From: Sthenelais limicola | Taxonomy: Eukaryota > Annelida > Polychaeta > Phyllodocida > Sigalionidae | Assembly: GCA_942159475.1 (NCBI GenBank) | Contig: OW804096.1 | Span: 110,830,194 to 110,894,193, forward strand | Length of the DNA stretch: 64,000 nucleotides | Direction: 5' to 3' | Shown: in pieces, positions 7,550 to 19,470 of the stretch | Layout: every line of letters begins with the position of its first letter | How positions within the stretch are numbered: the first letter of the stretch is position 1 | Made by a program: the position numbers and the translations under genes | The notes under the pieces: model-generated | What the model was told of the DNA's origin: nothing | What the model saw: the letters and a program-made list of their open reading frames with translations, nothing else | The model's database searches: none

Positions 7550-8975
7550 GGCCAGGGCTTTGTTGCACAATGAAAGTCCACGAACATGCAGCCTAGGAAT
7601 TAAATTGTGGTTGATCTTTGGATAAGAACGACCAGGATTAGCAACGATTAGGCACTGTTGCACAAGGAAAGCTCCTAACTCTACACGTTCCCAAGCTGCA
7701 CACTCTTGCTCGTACCTATACATACTATACGGTATTGATGAACAGGTAACCAGTGAATACTACAGGAATTCCCTTTTATGACATCACTAGGCCAGGTGTT
7801 TTCCAACCCGATTCTCTAATTGTATAATATTTACCTATGAATAGACCCTTCAATCACTGTCCCTGACTGCTGTTGTCCTGTTGCCCTCCCACCTTCCCAC
7901 CCTCCCTTCCTCTGAGGACTAGTAAAGATTACCAAAGAGTAGCTGTTGCACAACAAATTCGTGGGTTCACGTTCATACATATTCGTGAGAACATAGACAA
8001 ATATCTGGGTGAAAGTGGTGTTGCACAAGCCAAAGTTAGGACCACCCTTAGGGTTGTCCTAAGTCTGTTCGTTACCATTATGGGCACATATATAAATAAT
8101 TTCTTCATTAATTTCCACACATAAATGAATAAAAACAATATAGTAAGTGTTTGTACAGTGATTCTTGATTTTTTAAAACATTTAGGTATTCGTGGGAAAT
8201 AGGCCTGCTCTTGCCTGCTCGTTCTTTCCCAAAGATCAAGCCCTTGGTAATGTTGTAGGTGAGAGAGTGTGTGAGTGAGTGTGTGAGTGTGTGAATGAAG
8301 GCTTTAATTGTTTTGTTTGTGCATGTGTGCAAGCTAGGACGATGCAGATGCATCAACCCACAACCAATGGTAACTACTTGAGTACTATTATTAGAAAGGA
8401 TAGAACGAAATATACCATGATAGTGAGGTCATAAGACGGAATTCCCCTGAATAATACTGGTTACCCATTGGTACCGTATTGTGTGTAAAGGTAGAATCAA
8501 GATTATGACACTTAAGAACGTGTAGGAGTATGAAAGAATAGGATCAGCCCTTGTGCAACAGAGCTTGCTCTTTTCTCTAGTTTCTCTTTTTGCTCTAGTC
8601 TTAACTGTTCTTTACCAAAGATCAACCACGATTTAACTCCTTGGCCGCACGTTCGTGGACAAAATATGGTCTATTTCAACCTTTTAACCCCTCAATGTCT
8701 CTGCAGAGTCATGGATTGCCACTTATCATTCCAATAATAGTACTTGAACTGGCAATTCTAACCAACAAAACAATTGAAGGCACTCTGAAATGTCTATTTC
8801 TCACGAGTATGCACGAACGTGAACCCACAAATTAGTTGTGCAACAAGTTCTCGTAGGTTTGCCAAAGAACGAACGCGATTGGGTAAAATTAAGGAACGAG
8901 CAAGGCATTGAAACACTGTATGAACGAACAGCAAAGATTGGGATACGAGCAGCATTGTGCAACAAAGCCCAGTTC
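7550..8975. repeat. Inverted-repeat cluster with recurring TTGTTGCACAA motif
   Basis: Several blocks recur as reverse complements: 7556-7573 with 8953-8970 (GGGCTTTGTTGCACAATG), 7600-7660 with 8550-8645, 7727-7790 with 8415-8480, and 7935-8000 with 8788-8870. Block order differs between the arms, so this is a rearranged or nested foldback element. GTTGCACAA appears at least seven times. No coding potential is credible within it. It begins about 95 bases from the end of the YR retrotransposon. Confidence 0.75.
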
Positions 8976-9244
8976 GTTTTATGGAGCACCAATAAATGAC
9001 CATGGAGAGCGGGGGTTTTATGGAGTATCAATGAATGACCATTGTGAAAGATTCAACCACATTCCTTAGTATCAGGTTGCACTTCTGTCAGGTCAGAATC
9101 TTTCAGAGAGAGCTGTTTATATTGCATGAAAAACTTTCAAGGAAAGTCAGTATTTTACCAATTTCTCCTAAGAATATAGTAAAATTTCCAGTCCAACAGG
9201 TCAATGCATGGTAAACTTTCCAATTGTGTAAACTTTAGCAAGGC

Positions 9245-9390
9245 TAGGGGAAATAACCTTATCTGCATGCTCAGACATATTGGTTATTGCATGTTCAGAT
9301 ATGTTCAGAGAGGGATATTGCACGTTCAGACATGTTGGTTATTTGCACGCTGAGACATGGTTATTGCAGGCTGGTGTTTTCAGCGTTCCC
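9245..9390. repeat. Short imperfect tandem repeat (TTGCACGTTCAGACATGTTGG-like)
   Basis: Three to four degenerate copies of a unit containing TGCA(C/T)G(T/C)TCAGACAT followed by TTGGTTATT, around 9268, 9290, 9320 and 9345. Function unknown. Confidence 0.6.
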
Positions 9391-11399
9391 ATATCGTAAA
9401 TATTGCATGGCCTTTTTGCACACAAAATCCCTGAAAGTGTGATAAGCATTATGAGATGTGTCACAGGAAAATAAGTCATGAGTCGCTTATTTCAAAACAT
9501 GAGATTAGGCTGATTCCACCCTCAGAATACTCTGAGTTCCAACGATGTTAACCGTTAGCACATCTGATAAGTAATTTTATATCTTTTTATGTTTGACAAA
9601 TATGTTAACATTACTGTCTTTAATATTTCAGGATGGACAATTTTCTAGTAAAGTAGTTAAATATAAAATGTTAGGACGACCTTAGAAACACCGAGACATT
9701 AACGCCGAGACCATGTATATAGCCGTCGGCTGCTGACTGTAACTTTCAGTACAATAACGCCAAACCGTAAGTTGCCTGTCAGCTGTAGAGGCTATTTTGC
9801 CCAAGCGCTAGCGGCCGTGATTGGGCATTCACTTGGTTCTAGTTCTATGATCAGATGTACAGCTAGCCCTCGGTGCTTTCTAGCAGTTCCGGTCTCAAAA
9901 GCGGCATTCAACGCTTTTGCAGAGATCCCGGAGCTATCATTTTGACCAATATCTAATATATAAACCATCTTAAAAATTCGGTAACGCTTGTAGTATTTAA
10001 ACACACAATACCATTCCACACAGCAACTCCTAGCGGGAGAGAATAACATATTGTAGAGTACAAGAGAACTAAATTTATATTCTAAAAGTGGAGCTATGTA
10101 GCATAATTCTCTCAGCATAGTAATAAAGTGAAGCTGAGCTGAGACCATTCAGCTTATGTAGTAGTCAAGGACAATATGTGGAGACGTGGAGCTTTGGCGT
10201 TTTGGGTTTATTTTTTTAATAAATTTTATTGGGCCAAATTACATATTCATGCTATTCTTGTGGTACCCAAAAATTGATTTACCTTTTTCCTAAAAACTAT
10301 TTAATTAATCAATTTCAATCTCAACCAGCTCTTTATCGTTCTATGGTCATATGTAATTTATGCATTATTTGGGGTGCTGGCAAGAAATGGCTGTAGTAGT
10401 ATTCAAAACTATATCGTTTGTACTATCAGCAACTGTTCTTGCAAACAAAAAAAAAGGAATAATGTTGATTTTGTTTCCCAAGGTAATTACTCTCCTCCCA
10501 ATATACCAACTCCATAGTCCATCGTATTCCACTCACACAACGGTAAGATAAATGTGAAAGGTACCTACATCCAAAGCTAATCACCGTTATGGCAGTGATT
10601 GGTTCGGCACCAGGTATTCGAGACGATAACAAAGACCTATTGAGTCAGTCAAATGAGCTATAATATTCGAGTAAAAGCGCATAGAATCATGCACGAAGAA
10701 CCCGATAAGTATGCCATTGTGGACTTCCATCTGAACTTGGGATAAGGCGAGGGTCTCCTCTAATAACTATGCTAATAAAATCATGATGGGTCATATGTGG
10801 GTTGCTATTGGTAAATGTCAAAATGCTTGCGAGAGTAGGAGATTAAAGACCGAATATTGCTTTCCCTGAGTCATTCAGGATACATTTGCCCTGTGCAAAT
10901 TAGTCTATCATCACATAAACTTGTCAGTTTGGATTACAAATTTACCACTAATTCATTTGATTACCGTATTTGACCTCATTGTCAGTACTCTAATAAAATG
11001 GCAGCATGCACAAAATGAAAAGTATCTCGGTTAAAAGTTCTCCTGTATGCATGTACTGTACGTAGAGATGAGGATAAACTTATTCATTTTTTATCATTAC
11101 CAGCTCATTGTAACATCAAGCAGAAGAAAGAAAATAAACATAAACATTCCATACTTTAACATTATTAATTTTGTTATAGACTGCCCAAGAAGCAAGCTTC
11201 TTTTGAAAAGATTAATAGACTAGGCAAAAAGCCAGGAAATATTCAAATTAAAGATCACAGAAGATCGAATTAAGCATGGGAGATAAAGTGAAGATTATGT
11301 TTAGTAGGTGAAAGACCATATGTCAAGGTTTAAATTGGATTCTTCTGGAAGTCAAATTTTATGTCTATAGACAGAAGCTTTTTCATGACAATGATATTG
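9391..11399. other. No recognised gene
   Basis: A+T-rich sequence. The longest open frame (9792-10148, minus, 118 codons) resembles no family I know and has no splice or start context that would support it. A few AATAAA-like strings occur. Nothing further seen. Confidence 0.45.
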
Positions 11400-12430
11400 C
11401 ATCTGCGATTTATTTTTTATTTTTACAACCGACTTTATTTCTGAAACCTGCCTTCGGGGCATATACATTTCTAAGTACATGGTATATCAAGATCAGAAGC
11501 AGGAATAAAAGAAAAACACCAAAAACATCATGATCGATTATTGTCATTTAACATCGACCTTGGGCAACAGCCACATTCATTTAAGTTGGTTCAAATTTTA
11601 AACGAGGAAGAACATTACGATTACAAAGCCTATCCAGCCCTTCATTTTAAACTTTTAATATGTTCAGCTATATCACTAGCTAGACGTTTCCACAGCATTT
11701 CTTCCTCCTTGCGGATATTTCTGAATTTAAGCGAATGTATGACCACATTACATCTCATTTTTAGCTCGTACCAGTGAGCAGGTCCACAAATCCATTGGCG
11801 AAAAGCTTTTGCCTATATATAAAAGATTTAATCTGTAAAATTATCCAACTAATCAGCTTAGAACATTCATTTGTTATTTCAATCCCAAACATGATATCTA
11901 TTGGATTAACGACAATTTCATTTCCTCTCCTTTTAAGTATGATTCTTCCCTTGGCATTTTTGTTGAGGTATCCACTATCGTAAATCCATCTCAGTACTCT
12001 CTTGCCACAACATTCACTCTAAGTCCAAACCCTCAGATCAGATAAGAATGGTATGTCAGCCTATTTCGCTTATCGGTTTCCTGGCCTAAAACTCGGCGTT
12101 TTAATGGGAATATAATGACATTTTGCCGTCTTAATGGACTTATAATGGCACTTTGTGGTTTGAGGCGAGATGCTTTCCCTTCGTTTGAAGGGACTTCCTC
12201 AAATTTGGGCCTAGACTGACATTTTAGTTTTTGGACGTTTCATTAAGAAGTGAACAATATCATTCCTTTCGGGGCAAAAAGAACATATATCATTTTCTCT
12301 TACATCAATCTGCTTCAGATACTTGTTACATGCCCGGACACCATGCATTTGTATGGGTTACAGAATATCTCTTTCCAATTGGTTTCATCGTACTGTTGTT
12401 TTGTTAGGCTTAGCCTCATCTGCGATCTTC
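11400..12430 (-). pseudogene. LINE 3' end, L1/Tx1-like ORF2 C-terminus (decayed)
   Basis: Reading the minus strand with frame changes gives the end of a Tx1/L1-type ORF2. First comes a W-KEIFCNPYKC segment (about 12400-12360). Next is a CX2C...H zinc-knuckle remnant, CSFC (12285-12274) then VHF (about 12250), whose last Cys is lost. Then come CGKRVLRWIYDSGYL, VNPIDIMFGIEI (about 11900) and a KSFIYRQKLF helix followed by ELKMRC, ending in TAA near 11650. The 3' untranslated part ends with AATAAAGTCGGTTGT and an A+T-rich tail (TAAAAATAAAAAATAAAT, about 11430-11405), as LINEs do. RT and endonuclease parts are missing, so it is a 5'-truncated dead copy. Several frameshifts and stops are present. 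Confidence 0.75.
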
Positions 12431-13060
12431 ATGAAAAGAAATATAATATATAGCTAGGTAATATATAGCTAGGGCAATAAAATATGCAATTTGTATAAAA
12501 TTCAGCATATCCGGGATCTAATAATAAGTGGAAAACCATACTCGGGTCATTAATTGTAACTAATAGCAACCTATAAGAGATGATAAAGGTCATTGCAGTG
12601 GACATGTTCTTGTGTGGGTTTACCTGTTCACTTCACGCATGGAACTTTTATTCTGTCTTCGACCATAAAATGCGTTCTTTCTTTATGTCAATTTGTGTCA
12701 ATTGTGGTCAGTTAAGTCGGCTCCTGCGACCAATACCACGTCGTCTCCTTTTTCTGTTACCACTGTTAACTGTTTATAAGGGTGGTGAAGAGCAGCATAG
12801 ACCAATTTATTCTTCCATTGGAACTGAAATGTGTATAGGGCGGTACACCATAACGTAAGGTATATTCTAGATTCATTGCATCTCCTCCAACAACTGTTAT
12901 TGAAAAATGAACTTTTACTTCCATCTACCATGACTACTTTTGTTATTCGCTAAGGGTGATCATGTCAAGCACCGCTCCAGAGTATAGCCGATCGCGAGGG
13001 GTGCGTTCAACGTTGAAGGTATAGGCAAATACGACATAAAGGTGTGATAAAGATGATGCG
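12431..13060. other. No recognised gene
   Basis: Unique A+T-rich sequence with a short direct duplication of AATATATAGCTAGG (12446-12473). No coding signature that I can support. Confidence 0.4.
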
Positions 13061-13624
13061 ATGCCACGGTTCTGGGAAGGTTCAATAGAATCTAGAACTG
13101 TGAGATGCGATCGATATACTCTATTGAATAGGAATGTTGCGGGGATTCAAACATTCAAACATTTACTAATTAGAGTTAAACATCTTTTTTCCAACGAAAG
13201 GTGTCTTTTGATTTATAAAACATTTATTCTGCCAATTATTGAGAGATCGAGTTTTTTTGTTGATCTTGCAACAAAATCTTCGTATATCTGTCTCCAAAAG
13301 TTACAGAATAGGGCCTTGAAAATTATCTATGATGAGTTATAAAGAAGAAAAGGGATATTTGATATGCACACCCACTGCAAAATTCCCCCTTTATCTAATA
13401 GAAGGGAAATGAGGAGTTTAAGCTTACTCTCTAGAACTGGAAGTTTTACTGATCAGGACTTGGGTTATCAAATGAAAAATTATGGCCAAAGAAAGAAAAT
13501 AAAGGTAATAAAGTGGAAAAAAAGTCGTTTAGGTAGAAGCATCTCTGGTAGAGTGAACATTGTATGGAATAACCTCCCAGAGAGAATTAGGATAGAGGTG
13601 ACCCTAAAACCCTCAAATCATTAA
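13061..13624 (+). pseudogene. LINE (CR1/Jockey-group) reverse transcriptase C-terminus, one in-frame stop
   Basis: Two open frames in the same register are separated by a TAA at 13340-13342. The first has the pattern at the end of a LINE RT: IYKTFILPII, then CLQKLQNRALKIIYDEL. The second has the terminal domain pattern PPLSNRREMRSLSLL, RSISGRVNIVWNNLPERIR. RT palm motifs are absent, so the copy is 5' truncated. Sequence from 13625 to about 14205 is probably its 3' untranslated region, ending in AATAAAATATTTTCC and AAATCAAAATCAAAT. LINEs transpose by nicking chromosomal DNA and reverse transcribing in place; this copy cannot. Confidence 0.82.
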
Positions 13625-14205
13625 TTACAAATTTGTATATCATGGTAACTTCTTATGTACAGGAACAGTAGAGGTTTAAAACTTCATTTTCCTGTATAGG
13701 AGGATATTTGTTTAGTACAAGTTGGTACCATCATTGGAGGGGCTATACCTCATAGCTCGACTGACAAACATTGATTTGTATTTTGCCCTGCGTGATCATG
13801 AATGTTTTTTTTTGTTTTTCTTTTTGGACACAAGTCTAAAACAATGTGAAATTATATGTAAATCTCGATGTATTAATAATGGTCAGCGTGTAAGTGCACG
13901 GCGCTGGTGGAGGGACTATTTTATATACATCCACAACCTTAAATATACTGTCATAATAAATAATACTATATGTTGATGGAATGGATTGTAAACAAAATTT
14001 AGAATTTATTATTATTAGAATAATGCTGAAGTCATTATGCTGTTTTTGTATCTAATATATTTAAGCTTATTTACCTAAATAACTCTCTATCTACTACTTT
14101 GTAAATGTATAGTAAATCAGGCTATTCTGAGAATATTTGTACTTTATGTATAAAAATGTCTTCGACCTGAATAAAATATTTTCCAAATCAAAATCAAATT
14201 TGCAT
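13625..14205 (+). other. Probable 3' untranslated region of the LINE at 13061-13624
   Basis: Non-coding sequence following the LINE ORF and ending at an AATAAA (about 14171) and a short A/T tail with AATCAAAATCAAAT repetition near 14190-14205, typical of LINE termini. Confidence 0.5.
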
Positions 14206-14927
14206 GTTTACGATTCCAAGCTTGAAGGGTAGGCAGAAATTGACACAGAAACTCAAGCCAATTGAAGGCCGATGTGTCCATCGTAACCAGGCATGAAAAA
14301 AGAGCTTCTTGGCACTGAGAGGAAACTAGATGCTACATAAATCTCATTTTAGAGGTCGTGAGTTGGGCACGCCTCTCATGTCTCCCATCGGCACTAGATG
14401 TTTTTCTCCATGGGCAGGAGAATCTCGTCTAATGCGCCCTAGTTAGAACAAAAAAATCTTTACTCTTTGACTTTCAGGCAACAAGGACACGCTTTACAGA
14501 AACTTGGCCCCTTAATGAACACCCAAGAGGCAGGCTCCACGAAAGGCTAGTATTTGAGCTGTTGGTAATTTAGTCCAAGACACGATTTTCTTCCACCATC
14601 CTTAGGGCACATTTAGCCCAACTAACCCAAGTCAACGAATCTCGCCATCTGCAGCGTCTTTCTGTCGCTACACATTGAATGTTGTTATTCGACAATGAGA
14701 TATGTGTTATGAACAATTAGATATAAATCTTTGATAGGCCTTGCCGCAGACAACGTAAAACATAGTGTTATGTCATGCAGGTGTGTACACCGTTAAAATG
14801 ATTAAAATCAACAAGAAACTACGAAGGACTCTCAGAAATCACCCAGGAAATGCTATAGGTTTCGGACTTGCCGACGCCCCGAGAAAAAAATATTAACAAT
14901 TGTAGCGGGTCCAATTAAATGGGTTCT
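14206..14927. other. No recognised gene
   Basis: Unique sequence without a credible open frame or known repeat. Confidence 0.4.
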
Positions 14928-16065
14928 GCAGGCGCGCACATAAAGAAGGGACAATCAAAACGAGACAATTTTTAGCAAATCTAGACAAAACCGCGCTCAT
15001 AAACAAATTTGTCCTTATAGCCAATTTCAGGCAGTTTTGTTTCGAAATGTTGAAGTTTTGTCTCTAAATTTATAATTTGGAGACAATTTTGCCTTAGATT
15101 TGAATTTAACCTGGGCAATCAAGTAAGTAATCAGTGATGAATAAAGGTTTTTTGAAACTTTCCAGACTTTAGACAATGTCTAGGCAAAAATCTTGAATAC
15201 AATCCCTGGCTTCAAGGACAATCTCGAAAGGTGTGCACATAAAGTCAGATTGTCCTTGTCCTTGAAGCCTGATTTTGTCTTTGTCTCTGAAAATTAGACA
15301 ATATTGCCTCTTCAGTTTTTGTCCTAATTTGTGGTAGTTTTTTGGTGGCTGGCGGTAGTTTTTGGCATGGTTTGACGGTCGAGTAAGCCTGAAATGTAAA
15401 GCAACCAAAATTGTCTCCAAATTGTGAATTTAGTGACAAAACTTTAACATTTCGAGACAAAACCACCTATAAGGACAGCTATCTGAGTTGTTCTTAATTC
15501 TTTTTTCTTTCGGCTTCAAAATTGTCCCAGAGACAATAGAATTGTCCCAGAGACAATAGATGAACTGCATTCAATGTAAAACAACCAAAATTGTCTCAAA
15601 ATTGTCTCAAAATTGTGAATTTAGTGACAAAACTCCAACATTTCAAGACAAAACCACCTAAGGACAGCTATTGGAGCTGTCCTTAGTTTTTGGTCTTTCG
15701 GCCTCCTAATTGTCACAGAGACTGCAAAATTGTCCCAGAGACAATAGACAAACTGCTTTATGAACAAGATATATTGTCTAGAACTACTTAAAATTGTCTC
15801 GTTTTGATTGTCTCTCCATTATCTGTGCACCTGCTGCAAATCTTAGAAAATAGCTTGTATCTCTATGCAAAAAACTACCGCCAGCCGCCAGAAAACTACC
15901 GCAAATAAGGACACAAATTTTAGAGACAATTACATTGTCTAATTGTCAGAGACCGGAGACAAAAACTAAATCAGATTTCAAGATTGTCCTTGAAGCCGGG
16001 GATTTTATTGAAGATTTTCGCCTAGACATTGTCTAAAGACTAGTTTTTTATGTGCGCGGGCCCAG
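14928..16065. repeat. Foldback element built from ATTGTC/GACAAT motifs
   Basis: Two nested or adjoining inverted repeats. Bases 14928-14975 (GCAGGCGCGCACATAA...GACAATTTT) pair with 15790-15834. Bases 15165-15375 pair with 15855-16062, sharing TTTAGACAATGTCTAGGC and TGGCTGGCGGTAGTTTTT. AATTGTCCCAGAGACAATAGA is tandemly duplicated at 15520-15560. A truncated copy of the outer end recurs at 17860-17915. No protein is encoded; this is a non-autonomous DNA element or a pair of them. Confidence 0.75.
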
Positions 16066-17340
16066 GCTGGATAGCTATAGTGGCTATAATTCATTTAGAA
16101 AATCTTATATATCTGATGGGGTCCATGAATATATTATAGACGTTCAGAAAGAAGCATTGCAAAAATATATGCACAAGTTCCACTTAAATCAATTGGTGAT
16201 CTTGATAAAATATCATGTCATAAGTTAATAGGGCTTAGTTAATGGAAAAAACATATTGGCGGTGAGTAGGCTACACCATAGATCATGCAGTGTTATCGAA
16301 CCATGTCCAATCGGTTACTCCGGATTGATAAGTAGGAGTGAAATACTTTACAAATCCTTTTTAGATTGATGTTATCATCAATCTAATTGAATTGGGGTGA
16401 GATCTGTCAATCATTGATAGCATCTTGGCTCCTCCCATCCTGGATATCAGTGTGAAGAATCTGTTCATTCTGATATCAGTAGATGGGATCAGAATCATGC
16501 TGGTAATGGCTGGGAGGGGGAGGGGATGGCGTTTAGGTGTGAATTAAAGGGTAGACCATATGTGAATTAAAGTGGCAAGCTGAGAAATAAGATGCCTCAT
16601 ATGCAAAGTGTTAAAGGGACCAACAGAATTACATGGACTGACCAGTCATATATGGGATAAGGATTTCATGTGTTCTGTCTCCCCTTCCACTCCCTCCTAC
16701 TATACCTCCCTCACGAATTTTATATTTAACTGACATCAATCTTCGTTCCCTTGGAAACGCAATCTTCTACATGAACCGGAAATAAATATATAAATGTAAA
16801 TTGATCACTGTTAACTATTTCTTGTTTATTCCTCCATATATGAATGCGAGGTTGAGGTCGATCTTGTGAACATTCCGCAGCAAAAGTGCAAGAGGCAAGT
16901 AACCAAATCAAAACATAACAATTATATTGTTTTCTAATGAAACAGGAACATATAGGCTAAACGTGCGATCATTGAAATTGAATATTGGCTTTAACCCCTA
17001 GGATATAGAGTAAACCTTGAATGAAGAACAATACATTGTCTTCCAATGACATAGTTAAGCACAAGCATTATTGGGGCATTGGTTTTCATGTCAAAACTCC
17101 GCCGATCCTTCATATTCAGTAAATAGACATGTCATGGTAACAAACTGTTCGTCTTCGCAAAGAGAAAACCATCTACGATCGATTCCGCCAGAGGGACTTC
17201 TTAGTGAGGAAAAATTAAGTATGTCCGAGATGCCAATGTAAAGAATTAAACTCAAGAATCCAATAATTCGATTTTAGGCTGGGGTTTCCAAAAATATCAC
17301 AGCATTCTTAACACAACTAATACAATCAATGCGGAAGCTT
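16066..17340. other. No recognised gene
   Basis: Unique A+T-rich sequence. GGATATCAG (16440) and CTGATATCAG (16478) form a small inverted repeat about 30 bases apart. Nothing else seen. Confidence 0.4.
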
Positions 17341-17344
17341 AAAA

Positions 17345-17396
17345 GAGAGAGGTGTGGGGGTGGGTGGGGTGTGGGGGCGGGGTGTGGGTGGGGGGA
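17345..17396. repeat. G-rich GTGGG microsatellite
   Basis: About 50 bases of G and T in GTGGGGGTGGGTGGGG-type repetition, able in principle to form a G-quadruplex. Confidence 0.85.
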
Positions 17397-17609
17397 AGAC
17401 GTCTTTGCAGAATACGAGATTCCTATATCCATTTTCCGCAAAGCATTAAATCAACCCGCTAAAACATAAACAAATATTCACGCAATAGGGTAGGATACTT
17501 AGATGGAAATATAATCGCTAAAGGCTATATATAAATCCAATTAAAAATGAGAAGTTAAAGAAGATATTTAATAAATGGGAGGCAATACCATATGGGAATA
17601 GCTAGGATA

Positions 17610-17690
17610 GATGCGAAGAACCGAAGAACCTCTTAGATTTAATGTTCATCTATGAACATTAAATCTAAGGGCTATTTTGCTTCGCATGAA
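17610..17690. repeat. Perfect 17-bp hairpin inside a longer imperfect inverted repeat
   Basis: CTTAGATTTAATGTTCA (17632-17648), a four-base loop, then its exact reverse complement (17653-17669). Flanking ATGCGAAG (17611) and CTTCGCAT (17680) extend the symmetry. It may be a very small foldback element. Confidence 0.85.
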
Positions 17691-17859
17691 TAATATGTTT
17701 TAGTGTGTAAGGGCCCAGAGGGCAAGAATGGAAGGCACGAAATTTGGCAGGAAAAGTTCATAAGGTTACAAAAATACATGATGCAAGAAAGGTGAAAGTT
17801 GAAGCTAATATAATAATATGTTAGCTAATGTTTATTATTACTTGATATCTCTGTGATAT

Positions 17860-17915
17860 GCAGGCGCGCACATAATGGGAGACAATTAAAACAAGACAAT
17901 TTTAATATATATGTA
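17860..17915 (+). repeat. Truncated copy of the foldback element end
   Basis: GCAGGCGCGCACATAATGGG then GACAATTAAAACAAGACAATTTT matches the outer end of the element at 14928 and, in inverse, 15790-15834. It marks a second insertion of the same family. Confidence 0.75.
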
Positions 17916-19350
17916 CTATAAGAATCAATACAAAAATATTGATTTTGAGAAATCGTGAATATTTGACAAGGATTAGAACAACGCCATGTCCTTGAGCTTT
18001 CGGTGTGAACAAATTAAAATGATTTTCAAATGAAGTGCCTGAAACAAGAAATTTTTTTTTTTCCAATTTTCAACCAAATGTTTAGTTTGAAACGTTAACT
18101 TAATGATACAATAATAAACAAAAATATTGAAATTTGAAAAATGGCCCTCATTACCTCTACAATGTTTCTATCCAAAAGCATTGGGGTGGCAACGTTAGAA
18201 AATCGATTCCTCACCAAATGCACAGTTTTTAAAATTAGTGTGCCAAATGTTGGTTATGAATCCTTGAATATATGTACAATGATATATGTAAATGGCAAAT
18301 AGTTTCAATGCATTTGAATTTTTAGCCAAAAATACCTGTTCATGAGAACTGACCATATACTACATATATTGAAAGTAATAAGCCACTGTAAAAGTCCACT
18401 AATAATGTTGATAAATTGAAACTGAAGGTACCCAGACCACTCCTCATACCTATGAATTTCAAAAGATAAGACGTTTTACGAAGAACTTTATGTTAATGAC
18501 TTAGTAAACCTCAGAATACATTTGAAAGCACTTACATGTATCAGGAGAAAAAAATTATAGAACATGATAGAAATAAGACCTATAAAAATTGTTAAACCAA
18601 ATAGACGGTTTGTTGAAGTATATTATAACATTATAGGAGCTCACATTGTTATTAAGGGAATTCGCCCAAATTCACATATAATGACAATTAGAAATAATAC
18701 AACTTTCACTTTGATATTCTCATTTATGTACATTTTATTTAAAGGCTCACATAGAATAATTGTCTCCAAAACCAATTGTAAAATGAGCGGGGCCATCTGA
18801 GATCAGGGCTTTGAGGAATGTTACTAACCCTACTCTTCTGGAGGGAATAACATTCTAGATTATGGAGTATGTATGCATTTAATTTTTATTTTGAGAATTT
18901 GAAATAAGGGTATGATGCAGAAAGTTGTCAATAATTGAAAAGGATCGGGCTAAAATGCCGTCTTTTTGAGTTAGACTGCTCTCAAACTCACTAGGGTTTA
19001 CAAAGAGTTATACCAGCCCAAACCGAATTCAACCAAATAATAAATAATGGCCAAGCAGATCGCCTAACAAAATAAATTGAGGAGAATTACACCAATTACA
19101 ATTACACCAGTTACAACACTTTTAGGACGTATGGTCATGTTGTAAGTCATGTCCAAAGTCCTTATGACAAGTAAGTCCTCTCCCCAATTCTTCTCCTTTC
19201 CCCTCCCCTTTCCATCCACTATCCCACTCTCCTCCCACCCCCTTTCTATCTTCAACATGTTGATGGGGCTAGTTACATTGCTGAGTCACATGATGAATTG
19301 GCTCTATATTGTTGTTAATGAGAGTAACAGCCCAACAAAAGGGGACTAAA
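17916..19350. other. No recognised gene
   Basis: Very A+T-rich sequence with only short, unsupported open frames on both strands. Confidence 0.45.
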
Positions 19351-19470
19351 GCCATTAGATCCTTCGGTTATGGTCCTTCGTTTTGTCTAAGGCTCCTGGA
19401 AACAAGCCTCGGCTTGGTTCCCGGGAACCTTAGACAAAACTGACGACCATAACCAAAGGATCTAACAGCC
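19351..19470. repeat. Long imperfect hairpin of about 120 bases
   Basis: Left arm 19351-19404 and right arm 19417-19470 are near reverse complements around a CCTCGG centre. Shared blocks include TAGATCCTT, GGTTATGGTC and TTTTGTCTAAGG. Arms of about 54 bases are long for a chance palindrome. It could be a miniature foldback element or a hairpin RNA source; nothing in the sequence decides. Confidence 0.8.

Noticed and set aside
9792..10148. 118-codon minus-strand ORF as a gene
   Set aside because: No recognisable domain, unremarkable length for A+T-rich random sequence of this size, no supporting signals.
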